Assembly (NCBI RefSeq): GCF_000719705.1
Contig: NZ_JOHO01000027.1
Coordinates: forward strand, 70,791 to 134,790
Direction: 5' to 3'
Source: Streptomyces sp. NRRL S-350
GTDB lineage: Bacteria; Actinomycetota; Actinomycetes; Streptomycetales; Streptomycetaceae
Length of the DNA: 64,000 nucleotides
The translations under genes and the position numbers were made by a program. Shown here piece by piece: positions 56,427 through 64,000 of this stretch. Under the pieces are notes generated by a model, which saw nothing but the letters and a program-made list of their open reading frames with translations, did no database searches and was not told where the DNA came from. How positions within the stretch are numbered: the first letter of the stretch is position 1; each line of letters begins with the position of its first letter.

Positions 56427-57104
56427 ATGAGATTTCGCCGCCTCCACCTACGCGCGGGCAAGGACGACGGTCCGCTCGTGGGGCCGTCCACGGGCTCGCC
56501 GGACGAGAGAACCGCCGACGACCCGGCTCTCGAACCCGAGATCGAACACGATGCCGACGGACGGGTCACCCCCGAGTCCTTGGCGGCGGTCCGGGCGGCC
56601 GCGGAGCGGGGCCTGCCGGTGGCGATGGCCAACTACGGCACGGCCTTGCTTTCCGAGGGCGACCAGGCCGGGGCACTGCACTGGCTCACCAGGTCCTGGG
56701 AGGCCGGGAACGTCACCGCCGGCTTCAACCTCGGCACACTGCACTGGATGGCCGGCAACCGGCACCAGACCCAGCTCCTGTGGGAGCAGGCTGCCACCCG
56801 GGGCGATGTCGACGCCATGCTCGGCCTGGTCAGACTGGCCTTCGAGCGGGACGACCGGTCAACGATCGAGCGCTGGGTGCCACGGATCTACGCCCAGGAC
56901 CTGGCCTTCCCGATCACCACGGTCGGAGTCGCCTTCAGCGAGCGCGGCTGCACCTCGGAGGCCCTGCGCGCCTTCACCATCGCCGGCGACCTGGGCGACG
57001 CCCATGCCATGGAGTACCGGGCCGACATCCTCGAGACCCGTGGCGATCACGAGCAGGCTGCCGCCCTCCGAGCCCGAGCGGCGACAGCCGAGCGCATGTA
57101 CTGA
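56427..57104 (+). CDS. Sel1/TPR-like repeat protein
   Basis: A 225-residue protein; ATG 56427 begins 'MRFRRLHLRAGKDDG'. From residue ~50 onward, repeated helix pairs follow the tetratricopeptide/Sel1 spacing: 'LPVAMANYGTALLSEGDQAG', 'ALHWLTRSWEAGNVTAGFNL', 'GTLHWMAGNRHQTQLLWEQA' and 'RGDVDAMLGLVRLAFERDDR'. Such solenoids mediate protein binding. No signal peptide. It has no obvious partner here. Confidence 0.8.
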   Translation: MRFRRLHLRAGKDDGPLVGPSTGSPDERTADDPALEPEIEHDADGRVTPESLAAVRAAAERGLPVAMANYGTALLSEGDQAGALHWLTRSWEAGNVTAGFNLGTLHWMAGNRHQTQLLWEQAATRGDVDAMLGLVRLAFERDDRSTIERWVPRIYAQDLAFPITTVGVAFSERGCTSEALRAFTIAGDLGDAHAMEYRADILETRGDHEQAAALRARAATAERMY

Positions 57105-57108
57105 CCCA

Positions 57109-57129
57109 GGGCCGGCACAGCCCCGGCCC
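57109..57129 (+). terminator. Short GC hairpin after the Sel1-like gene
   Basis: GGGCCGG (57109-57115) pairs with CCGGCCC (57123-57129), 7-base loop, 5 bases after the stop codon. Confidence 0.4.
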
Positions 57130-57255
57130 CGCCAGCGCAACACCGGCGGCACGGACGGCACCGCCAGGCCGGGTCGGAGCCGAGCGCGTCGAGCAACCCC
57201 CGGCACAGCGCGTCGGCGGCCCCGAAGCAGCTTGACCCGCAGGAACCTGGGCCCG

Positions 57256-57642
57256 CTACCGAACGACGAAGATCTCCGGCATCGGCAAGCGCCACTCCCC
57301 CAGCACATCGATGAGTACCCGACGGGCCAGCTCCCGGGCTTCGCCCCATCCTGGATCGACCGCCAGAGCTTCTCTGCTCCACCGATCCGAGTTCTCCCGG
57401 CCACTCATCCCAGCGAAGATCGCATCGATCGCTCGCAGCTCGGGAAGCACCTCACGGCCGACCTCCCCGTCATTCACCAGGCTCTCGACCATGCGGAAGG
57501 CGTGGTCGAAATCCAGGGCGACCTCATCCGTCGGGACACCATGCTCGTCCACCCATGCCAGCTGAGCCGATGGATCGGCCGCCACCACGGTCAGCGACTG
57601 GACCAACAAACACCTTCGAAATGAAGGATCAGGGTTCCTCAT
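57256..57642 (-). CDS. Hypothetical protein
   Basis: A 128-residue protein from ATG 57642 (the 57675 start adds 11 residues). It has an acidic, helical pattern: 'MRNPDPSFRRCLLVQSLTVV', 'DEVALDFDHAFRMVESLVND', 'EVLPELRAIDAIFAGMSGRE' and 'ALAVDPGWGEARELARRVLI', ending with a strand 'MPEIFVVR'. It has no signal or known domain. Its size and acidity resemble immunity proteins, but this is only a resemblance. Confidence 0.65.
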   Translation of the reverse strand: MRNPDPSFRRCLLVQSLTVVAADPSAQLAWVDEHGVPTDEVALDFDHAFRMVESLVNDGEVGREVLPELRAIDAIFAGMSGRENSDRWSREALAVDPGWGEARELARRVLIDVLGEWRLPMPEIFVVR

Positions 57643-57830
57643 CCGAGGATCGTCGCACGCTCCGGCAGCAGGCACACGTCTGTCTCACCATCACGCTGAG
57701 CACGTTCATCCGCACCTGGCCGAGCACTTCAGCGAGCACGCGGACAGCAGCGGACAGCAGCCCTTGGAGCAAGCACAGCAGGCCCGGGCACAGCGTTCTT
57801 CCCCACCTGCCCGCCGGCCCTGACCTGTAG

Positions 57831-58358
57831 TCACACGACCGGAATGGCCAGTGTGTTCGACCACAATGGGCCATGACTCGGATCGGACGGGTCCTGGCGC
57901 TCGTCATTTGCACTGAAGTGCATTGTCTCGCCCGGAGCGACGCCGGCCAGGAATCCCCCAAAATCGTCGAGTGGCAGCACCTGGAGCCGGTCGGTGGGGT
58001 CGAACACCCCGCTGAAATCGCCACTTGCATTGCTGGTGAAGGTTACGAAAGCTTCCCTGTGATCATCGACCGCCCCGCCAAATTCGTTGATAACCGTACT
58101 CCCGAACATCGAGAGCCGGACGTGGACGGTGTGTTCGAATCCACGGCCGGTGATGGTCTTGGTTTTGACGTCGTAGTTGAGCAACACGCCAGCTTGTGCC
58201 GGGGGGCTCAACCTATCCAGCGCATTGATGAGATTGCGTCCGGAAAACGGTTTTGGCAGGGAAATCTTGCGGGCCAAATCCCGAGTACTTCCTGGCGAAA
58301 ATGCAGGGAACACTCCTCGCTGTCGAGCACCGGAGATGGCCTTTCGCAGACTCGGCAT
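57831..58358 (-). CDS. Hypothetical protein upstream partner of the repeat protein
   Basis: A 175-residue protein, ATG 58358. 'INALDRLSPPAQAGVLLNYD' and 'VKTKTITGRGFEHTVHVRLS' are followed by a beta-rich region 'MFGSTVINEFGGAVDDHREA' and 'FVTFTSNASGDFSGVFDP', ending 'GPLWSNTLAIPVV'. No known domain. It is lower in GC than the surrounding genes, as is the repeat protein at 58451, 92 bases upstream and in the same direction; the two probably entered together. Confidence 0.65.
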   Translation of the reverse strand: MPSLRKAISGARQRGVFPAFSPGSTRDLARKISLPKPFSGRNLINALDRLSPPAQAGVLLNYDVKTKTITGRGFEHTVHVRLSMFGSTVINEFGGAVDDHREAFVTFTSNASGDFSGVFDPTDRLQVLPLDDFGGFLAGVAPGETMHFSANDERQDPSDPSHGPLWSNTLAIPVV

Positions 58359-58450
58359 GACTTTCTACTCCTCTCTTCGGCTCGTGCTTACCAGGACACG
58401 AACCATTCTGTGCCCGGTCGGACCGGTGGATCCAGGCTGATTGCGAAATT

Positions 58451-59383
58451 TCAGCGGGGGCTTACCAGGACGCGAATGAGCCCTTGGCCGTGTTCCAGGG
58501 ACGTCAGAGCCTTTCCGATGACAGCGCAGAATGCGCGTCCGGGCTCGCTGGCACGGCGGCTGTGGCCAGCCGTCGATGATGTGGTGAGGAGGTCGCCCGG
58601 CCGAATGGGTGCGGGATCCGCATCGGCGAGGCACCACACTTTGCCCATCAAGGCGACATTGACGCTATCCGTATGGCGGTCGAGCACGAGTGCGGGCTTC
58701 ACACCACCCGCTCCGGACACGATGCCTGCCACCGCAGTGTCGTATTCTCGCAGGCACGGATGGACTTCCCCCTCCTCGCCCAGGACGACGACGCACCCTG
58801 GTTCGATGCTCGGATCGCTTGTCGTCAGCGCCTCCGCATAGTCGGCACCCGGGAGATTCAGGTCGCCCTGGACCTCCACATCACCCGCTACCTGGACCTT
58901 GCCGACGAATTGCGCTGCGAATGCCCCGCCGATCCCGACGACCCCTGTGCCGTGGGTGCTGGTTCCCCGTACGCCCGCCTCGTGTTCGCTCTGCCCAACG
59001 GCTCCCGGGCCGCTGCCGGTGCTTATGCCGAATACACCGGCTGCGTTCGGGCCGGCACTGTCGTTGCTGCCGACCACGGCGCCGTGATCGGGCGAATGCC
59101 CGACACCCCGCACTCCCTCACCATGCGCACTCTCGCCGAAAACGCCTTGCGCGGCACCATCGTTGGTACCCACCACGGCGCCGTGATCGGGTGAATGCCC
59201 GACACCCCGGACTCCCTCACCATGCGCGCTCTCGCCAAAAACGCCTTGCGCGGCACCATCGTTGGTACCCACCACGGCGCCGTGATCGGGCGAATGCCCC
59301 ACGCCCCGGACTCCCTCACCCTGAACACTCTCCCCAAAAACTCCTGCGTTTGAGTCTGAGGATATTCCGACTACTGCAGTCAT
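58451..59383 (-). CDS. Repeat protein with tail-spike-like C-terminal domain
   Basis: A 310-residue protein, ATG 59383. Residues ~14-112 are three 33-residue repeats ('GVFGESAHGEGVRGVGHSPD', 'HGAVVGTNDGAAQ'), the second and third nearly identical. A Gly-rich segment resembling trimeric beta-helix stems ('FGISTGSGPGAVGQSEHEAG', 'VQVAGDVEVQGDLNLPGADY') follows. The last ~130 residues ('CVVVLGEEGEVHPCLREYDT', 'VALMGKVWCLADADPAPIRP', 'GDLLTTSSTAGHSRRASEPG', 'AVIGKALTSLEHGQGLIRVL') match the conserved C-terminal module seen on phage tail-spike/peptidase G2-like proteins. Possibly a domesticated adhesion or phage-derived surface protein. No signal peptide. Confidence 0.75.
   Translation of the reverse strand: MTAVVGISSDSNAGVFGESVQGEGVRGVGHSPDHGAVVGTNDGAAQGVFGESAHGEGVRGVGHSPDHGAVVGTNDGAAQGVFGESAHGEGVRGVGHSPDHGAVVGSNDSAGPNAAGVFGISTGSGPGAVGQSEHEAGVRGTSTHGTGVVGIGGAFAAQFVGKVQVAGDVEVQGDLNLPGADYAEALTTSDPSIEPGCVVVLGEEGEVHPCLREYDTAVAGIVSGAGGVKPALVLDRHTDSVNVALMGKVWCLADADPAPIRPGDLLTTSSTAGHSRRASEPGRAFCAVIGKALTSLEHGQGLIRVLVSPR
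59040..59345. repeat. 99-bp coding repeats, three copies
   Basis: The DNA behind the 33-residue repeats is almost unchanged between copies, for example CCGTGATCGGGCGAATGCCC and CACCATCGTTGGTACCCACC recur. This indicates recent unequal duplication. Confidence 0.85.
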
Positions 59384-60029
59384 TTTCAGTTCCTCACTTC
59401 GGATAATATTCGAATGCTCGATCCGGACTCTTTCCGCGATGGCCGGCGGTCCGTTGTTCGCCTGGGCGGTGGCCGACTACGGATGCGGACCCGGCCTGGG
59501 CGACCCCTGCCACCGCCATAGGCAGACATACGCGCACGCGATCGACACGTCGAGTTGTATGACTTCCTTGAATCCGTGCGCACGACCGTTGGCAGTGCCG
59601 ATATCTGAATTGCCCCTCGTCTGGAACGGTTCCGTCGACGGCAGCCGGTAGGGCATGGGCTTGGCTACGTGGAGTTTGCAAAGTCACAGTCCGTCAGCCT
59701 GGATTTTTCAGGCACGGCTGGGACGCACTCGCGTCGTCATAGTCGGCTGGCGTGGTGTCGTTAGTCGACACCCCTCTTCTTTATCGTCTCAGACGATGCG
59801 CGACAGCGCCTCCCGGGGCAGGGCGACGACGACCAAAGGAGACGGCCAAAGGAATGGTTGATCTACCGCCATCTCCGATCGACGGAAATATCACCAAGAA
59901 TCAGCGTTCGCAACGATTCAAGCCGACAATGCGGTAGCGCGTTCCCAAATCCTCACAGATTTTGAATTCCGCCACCAAATCAGTAGATGTTCAACCGAAC
60001 CTTCCTAAAGCCTGTCTCGGGCCGCGGAG
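59384..60029. other. AT-richer gene-free stretch with hairpins
   Basis: About 645 bases, lower in GC than the rest of the window. GGTGTCG (59754-59760)/CGACACC (59766-59772), followed by a CT-rich run, and TCGTC/GACGA (59784-59796) can form hairpins. It probably contains the promoter of the repeat protein. No gene supported. Confidence 0.45.
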
Positions 60030-60782
60030 CTACGCGGGGCGAAGAACGGGGTCGATCTCGGCCAGGATTTCGTGCAGCTGACGGGCCCCACGGGCAAGGC
60101 GGTCGTCAGCGTCCTGCAACATCTCCTCGCACAACCGCAGCGCGTTGTCCCGGTCCTCGGAGAAGATGCCGAACACGTCGACGATCGCCGTGTGGATCCA
60201 ATCGCTGTGGTTCGGGCTGGCGACTGCCATCGCGGAGGCGACTATCGTCAGCCCGATCCTGTCCTTTCGCCGAAGCACGGCTTCCGCGGTCACCCGGGTG
60301 ACCAAGGTGTCATCCGAGTCGAGCACGAGGTCCAGCAGTGGCCCGAGCGCCTCCGGCATGTCGGCGAAACGTGCCAGCCCGTGACCGGCATCCGCCCGGT
60401 CACGGTAGTCGTGGCTTCGCCCGAGCTCGCGGAGCGCCGCGAAAGCGGCATGCCGCCGGTCAGTGTCCCCTTGCAGCGTGGCGCGCAAGCGCCTCACCTC
60501 AGCGATCAGGCGGGGCATGTCCTGTCGCGCGGAAGCGATGAAGTCGAGGTCGGCATCCAGTTGCAAGTCCGGACTGCCCTGGACCTGTTCTCCGTCGGTG
60601 AACCGACCGAGATGGATCTCATCGTCCTGCCCGGCAGTGTCTGGGGCGATCCGGAGGCAGCTCGCCCCGCCGGTCGCACCGCGGGTCTCCAGCACGGGAA
60701 TCCACGCACCCATGGATGCGGCCGCGATGCGCACCTCCATGGAATCGAGCTCTTCTTCAGTCGGCATGTCCGGATCATCCAC
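60030..60782 (-). CDS. Phage-associated hypothetical protein fused to HEAT-like repeats
   Basis: A 250-residue protein from ATG 60782 (second Met at 60767 also possible). The N-terminal ~95 residues ('PTEEELDSMEVRIAAASMGA', 'DFIASARQDMPRLIAEVRRL') follow a pattern common in actinophage and Streptomyces small proteins ('..DxxFIAxARxDVPxLxAEVxRLR'). The C-terminal half ('AAFAALRELGRSHDYRDRAD', 'ALGPLLDLVLDSDDTLVTRV', 'TAEAVLRRKDRIGLTIVASA') looks like HEAT/armadillo helices. The joining of the two is unusual. Function unknown. Confidence 0.75.
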   Translation of the reverse strand: MDDPDMPTEEELDSMEVRIAAASMGAWIPVLETRGATGGASCLRIAPDTAGQDDEIHLGRFTDGEQVQGSPDLQLDADLDFIASARQDMPRLIAEVRRLRATLQGDTDRRHAAFAALRELGRSHDYRDRADAGHGLARFADMPEALGPLLDLVLDSDDTLVTRVTAEAVLRRKDRIGLTIVASAMAVASPNHSDWIHTAIVDVFGIFSEDRDNALRLCEEMLQDADDRLARGARQLHEILAEIDPVLRPA

Positions 60783-61007
60783 CCCAACCGGGCAGACCGT
60801 CCACGGGATGCTCAGCAGACCAGCCCGCAGCCCGTGACCCCATCACCGCCGGGCTCTGGCGGCACCGCTCAAACGAGCTACAGAGAACGGCAGCCGTCAC
60901 CGTGACGGACATGCAGTCTGAAGATCGTCGCATTTCAGCGGCTGCGTCGGCCTAGAGCAGCGCGTCACCGTCGCCCTGGCCGGCTGCGCATGCCCTACGG
61001 AGGAGGC

Positions 61008-61404
61008 GTGAGCGTCCAGGTGACCATCGCCCCGGGCCGGATCGCGGCGCATCGCCCGGTTCCTGCGGCTGCGCGGCGGCGGGGGGCGGAGAGGCGCTTG
61101 CGGGCGCGCACCGTGCGGGTCGCGGCCGTCGCCCGCCGCGAGGCGCCCGGCACGATGCCGGCGCACCTCGAGACGCGGGTGGAGGAGACACCCGCGACTT
61201 GCAGGGCGTCGTGTCGTGCGACCAGCCTGCGACGCTGTACGCCCTGAACGGGACCAGGCCGCACATCATCCGGCCCCGTCGAAGCAGCACGCCCGGGCGC
61301 TCCGCTTCGACGTGGCCGGCCGCGTCGTCTTCGCGGCGAAGGTCCGGCACCCGGGCACCAAGCCGAGCGACTTCTCCGGCCGGGCGCTGCGTGAGGGGCG
61401 CTGA
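61008..61404 (+). pseudogene. HK97-gp10-like phage head-tail gene, frameshifted
   Basis: GTG 61008 after AGGAGG starts 'MSVQVTIAPGRIAAHRPVPA'. The frame changes near 61195 to 'LQGVVSCDQPATLYALNGTR' and 'PHIIRP', and again near 61278 to 'QHARALRFDVAGRVVFAAKV' and 'RHPGTKPSDFSGRALREGR'. The order 'ALNGTRPHxIRP..ALRFxxxGxVVFAxxVxHPGTxPxxFL' is the C-terminal half of gp10-like minor head-tail connection proteins of actinophages. A phage relic. Confidence 0.7.
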
Positions 61405-61442
61405 CCGTCGAGTTGCGCGCTGACCTTCGAGTTGCGCGCTGT
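61401..61442. repeat. 21-bp direct repeat after the phage relic
   Basis: CTGACC(G/T)TCGAGTTGCGCG occurs twice in tandem starting at 61401, the first copy containing the relic's stop codon. Confidence 0.7.
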
Positions 61443-61504
61443 CGTGTGGTGCCGTCCCCGCCGGTCCCGGGTGAGGACGGCGGGTACGGCGGGGACGGCT
61501 GAGG

Positions 61505-63064
61505 TCACCTGATGGGGGCCCAGGTCTGGGAGTTCGAGCCGCTGGGGGACTTGGTGGTCGCGAAGTCGCCCGGGGAGGTGCTGGTCCTGTCGAGGGCCAG
61601 TCCGGTCTGCGTGTTGATGAGCGTCACGGTGCCGTTGCTCTTGGTGAGCTTCCACTTCTGGTACGGGTTGGCGGGGTCGAAGGCCTTGACGGTGACCGTG
61701 CCGCCCGCGGCGGTTGGGACCGTGAGGGCGAGCGGCTGGTAGCAGGCGTCGGAGATCCGCACGGTGCCGTCGGAGCTCGCATCGATCTTCCACTGCTGTC
61801 CCCACGAGAGCGCGACGGCGGTGGTGATTTCGACGTTCGCGCTGGTGGCGCCGTTGCAGCCGCCGATGCGGTTCAGCACCAGGTAGCCGCCGTTGGTGAG
61901 GACGTGGGACTTGCCGTCGCCGACCATGGTGGGCCCGTAGTCGATGGCGTGCGGGATCAGCTTGGCGAGCGCCGTGCTGCCGGTGGACAGCGGCGGGTTC
62001 GCCGCCGGGCGGGCGGTGTTGAAGTAGGCGGAGAGGGTCAGCGGCTTCTGCGCGGCGAGCGCGGCGATGGTCCCGCTCCAGTCGGGGTCGACCCCGCGCC
62101 ACAGGTCGAGGAGCGAGCCGGCGACGTTGCCTTCCACCACGTCGCCGACGCCCCAGTCGTCGCCGTAGACGAGGTTCTGGCTGCTGCCGTCGCTGTAGAC
62201 GAAGCGGGAGTCGCCGAGCGCGTAGGCGGCGGAGGCGGTGGCGAAGCCCTCCGACCACGCGCACCCGTCGGTGGCCGCGTACCGGATGCTGTGCGACGAA
62301 CAGGTGATGCTGCTCGGCCACGTGCCGTTGAAGAGGCGGTGCATGAGGAAGTGGCTGGCCTCGTGCAGGATGAGGTGCTCGGAGTCGGCGTTGACGCCGG
62401 TGAGGTAGATGATGTTGTCCGTGGGGTCGTACGACCCGGTGCCGGCGGGGGTGGCGGGGTACCAGCGGACGGTGAGCGGGGTGCAGGCGCCGTTGTTCTC
62501 GTTGGCGGTCCAGCACCAGCTGGTGGGGTTGGCGCGGTTCCAGTACAGGAGATTGACGGTGTCGAAGATGTGCCAGACCGGGGCCGTGGCGGCCGGGGGC
62601 TTGGCAGTGCCGGTGTTCCGGTTGCCGGTGACGTTGGAGAGGGCCGGCAAGTCCATGGTGTAGTACTGGTAGCCGCCGTCGAGGACCCGCCACACGGTGC
62701 CGGTGGACGCCGCCCAGACCTTCACCCACACGGTGCTCAGCGACGTGGTCGTGGTGGGGGTGTAGCAGAGGTTGTAGCTGCCGTCGTTGACGCTGGTGGC
62801 CCCCACGACGTTGAGCGCGTGCGCCGTGTCGGTGCTCTTCTCGGCGCCCCACAACTCGACGACGGCGTTGCGGAGCGGCTTGGTGCGGGTGGGCTTGGCC
62901 GTGCCGTCCTCGGCGGACTGGTAGTCGTACTGGATCGCCCCGCTGATGCAGATCGGGGTCGCCGCCTGCGCGGCGGTCGCCGTGAGCGGGACGGCAGCCA
63001 CGGCGGCGAAGAGGGCCGCGGCCAGGGCGACGGCCCGGAACGGCAGTCGCAGTGGAATGATCAA
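61505..63064 (-). CDS. Secreted zinc-metalloprotease-like protein with ricin-type lectin domain
   Basis: A 519-residue protein; TTG 63064 is taken because GGGAGGA precedes it and the signal peptide ('LPFRAVALAAALFAAVAAVP', cleavage near AQA-AT) follows at once. 'LILHEASHFLMHRLF' gives HExxH (H234, E235, H238), with 'WSEGFATASAAYALGDS' downstream as in gluzincins (E in the SEG motif). An N-terminal beta domain (~40-140) precedes it. Residues ~400-519 are a ricin B-like lectin ('VALSWGQQWKIDASSDGTVR', 'ANPYQKWKLTKSNG', 'GSNSQTWAPIR'). Likely degrades or modifies extracellular glycoprotein. Confidence 0.85.
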   Translation of the reverse strand: MIIPLRLPFRAVALAAALFAAVAAVPLTATAAQAATPICISGAIQYDYQSAEDGTAKPTRTKPLRNAVVELWGAEKSTDTAHALNVVGATSVNDGSYNLCYTPTTTTSLSTVWVKVWAASTGTVWRVLDGGYQYYTMDLPALSNVTGNRNTGTAKPPAATAPVWHIFDTVNLLYWNRANPTSWCWTANENNGACTPLTVRWYPATPAGTGSYDPTDNIIYLTGVNADSEHLILHEASHFLMHRLFNGTWPSSITCSSHSIRYAATDGCAWSEGFATASAAYALGDSRFVYSDGSSQNLVYGDDWGVGDVVEGNVAGSLLDLWRGVDPDWSGTIAALAAQKPLTLSAYFNTARPAANPPLSTGSTALAKLIPHAIDYGPTMVGDGKSHVLTNGGYLVLNRIGGCNGATSANVEITTAVALSWGQQWKIDASSDGTVRISDACYQPLALTVPTAAGGTVTVKAFDPANPYQKWKLTKSNGTVTLINTQTGLALDRTSTSPGDFATTKSPSGSNSQTWAPIR

Positions 63065-63449
63065 AACGAGTCCTCCCGGTAGTGCCCCCCTGGAAGCGCT
63101 ACGCCCGCGTGCGGGCGATGGCGGCGCTTCGACGACGCTCCCCACGCCGGTGTGCGCGCCAGGGTTGTTTGTCATCAACCCGTCTGGGGCGGATCTCATG
63201 ATCGGCAGTGAGCCCACCTACCGGGCAGAGCGCGTGACAGAGCGCGCGGAAGCGCAGGCGGTGGTGAATGTGCATCGTGCATATGCGCCGGATCGTTCGC
63301 GGCAGCCCGAGGAGCACCGACCCGCAGCTGATGTCAGGGCGGCACGCCGTCCCGCGAAGCCGCGCTCCGACTACCCCTGCTCGCGCACACGCTGACTGGT
63401 TGTGGGCCGGGCGCTGGTGCGGAGCCAGAGCCGGTGCATGCCATGCGCC
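63065..63449. other. Gene-free stretch
   Basis: About 385 bases between the protease start and the endolysin relic. A CAGAGCGCGTGA / CAGAGCGCGCGG near-repeat occurs at 63225-63250; otherwise nothing recognised. Confidence 0.45.
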
Positions 63450-63806
63450 GTTCCCTCACGATCGCGTCATCGGCCACAAGGAGTGGCAGGCGGGCAAGGT
63501 CGACCCGACGTTCTCGATGGACGGGATGCGGGACCGGATCGCGGTCCGTCTCGGCCACGGCCCCCCGCGCCAAGTGCCGCCGCCCGCCCGTTCGCAGATC
63601 TCACTGTCCCAGCTGATCGCCGCCGCCCGGATGAACCCCAGGATGGCCGGCACTCCGGTCACCTACGCCGGGGTGCGCACCGTGGAGGCCGCCCTGGTCG
63701 ACGAAGGGCTACTCGCCAAGACCTACCTGGACCGCCCTTGCCGATATGCGGGCCACCGACCGGCGCTGACCAGCTCTCCTGGACCTCAACCCTGCTCGGC
63801 GGGCCC
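63450..63806 (+). pseudogene. Endolysin (N-acetylmuramoyl-L-alanine amidase) C-terminal fragment
   Basis: The frame reads 'HDRVIGHKEWQAGKVDPTFS', 'MDGMRDRIAVRLG', then 'ISLSQLIAAARMNPRMAGTP' and 'YAGVRTVEAALVDEGLLAKT'. GHKEW...K.DP is the zinc-ligand end of amidase_2 phage lysins, and the later block is the peptidoglycan-binding repeat of Streptomyces phage lysins. The catalytic start is missing, and the 3' end is cut by an IS5-family element at CTAG (63805-63808). Confidence 0.65.
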
Positions 63807-64000
63807 TAGGGATCGTCTTCAAAGATCAGATCCAGAGCAGAATCGAGGCGATGGTGACGGCGGCCTGGTAGGACTCGCGGGTCTTGTCGTAGCGGGTGGC
63901 CAGGCCGCGCCATTGCTTGAGCCGGTTGAAGCAGCGTTCGACGACGTTGCGGAGCCGGTAGGTCTGTCGGTCGAAGGCGGGTGGTCGGCCGCCGCGTGAG
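63805..64000 (-). mobile_element. IS5-family insertion sequence, left part only
   Basis: The element edge appears at GGGATCGTCTTCAAAGATCA (from about 63809), immediately after CTAG, the usual target of this IS5 subgroup. It continues beyond the window. Confidence 0.6.
63826..64000 (-). CDS. IS5-family transposase, C-terminal part (cut by window edge)
   Basis: Minus-strand frame ending at TGA (63828-63826): 'GRPPAFDRQTYRLRNVVERC', 'FNRLKQWRGLATRYDKTRES' and 'YQAAVTIASILLWI'. The 'RNxVERCFNxLKxWRxxATRYDK' block is the C-terminal catalytic Glu region of DDE IS5 transposases. The rest lies outside the window. Confidence 0.85.
   Translation of the reverse strand, partial: SRGGRPPAFDRQTYRLRNVVERCFNRLKQWRGLATRYDKTRESYQAAVTIASILLWI

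Overview
The window is very GC-rich, with strong third-position G/C, GGAGG-type ribosome binding sites and gene families typical of Streptomyces or Kitasatospora (SigE-type sigma factor, AveC-like protein, DUF1707, DUF4240, DUF6000, Tat- and Sec-exported ricin-lectin proteins, ISAs1/IS5/IS110/IS1182 elements). I read it as accessory chromosome, probably an arm. Single-copy metabolic genes lie among decayed transposases, integrases and phage genes. No rRNA, tRNA or CRISPR array was seen.

Layout. 0-9 kb: the end of an amidase, a dead ISAs1 transposase, a ricin-lectin exoprotein, a membrane-anchored regulator-like protein, a secreted permuted-papain-like protein, remnants of an integrase element, and two tandem paralogous 90-residue proteins. 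9.3-11.3 kb: a TetR/amidohydrolase divergent pair with a 35-bp nested dyad. 11.8-18.6 kb: a lipoprotein, a VOC protein behind a MarR-type palindrome, a LuxR response regulator/histidine kinase/MMPL exporter set, and an orphan Hint domain. 18.7-27.7 kb: a PPOX protein, a cytochrome P450 cut in two by an IS110 element plus a cargo gene, two GNATs, a predicted pseudokinase with an in-frame amber codon, and a membrane protein.

27.8-40.2 kb is the most coherent unit, a small polyketide cluster. An aromatic-hydroxylase-type flavoprotein and its TetR regulator read leftward. A DUF5988-like protein, one iterative-type PKS (KS-AT-DH-KR-ACP, no TE), a methyltransferase, an AveC-like membrane spirocyclase homologue and a MonCI/LasC-like flavin epoxidase read rightward. 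The TetR operators lie in the divergent promoter region. One PKS with both an epoxidase and an AveC-like protein is an uncommon combination and is the best candidate here for an undescribed pathway.

40.2-45.1 kb holds immunity-type and orphan genes (two DUF4240, DUF6000, an SMI1/KNR4 fragment, a small protein with its own degraded copy). It includes an IS1182 element whose 20-bp perfect inverted repeats also enclose one of the DUF4240 genes. 45.2-57.6 kb: a SigE-type sigma factor with an overlapping membrane partner, a Tat-exported protein, a VapBC-like pair with operator, DUF1707, an aminoglycoside-phosphotransferase-like enzyme, a double NTF2 protein, a haloalkane/epoxide-type hydrolase, lipoprotein signal peptidase, a lipoprotein and a Sel1/TPR-like protein. 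57.8-64 kb is lower in GC at its start and looks like the edge of a phage-derived island: a protein with 99-bp repeats and a tail-spike-like C-terminal domain, a frameshifted HK97-gp10-like gene, a metalloprotease-lectin, an endolysin fragment and an IS5-family element inserted at CTAG.
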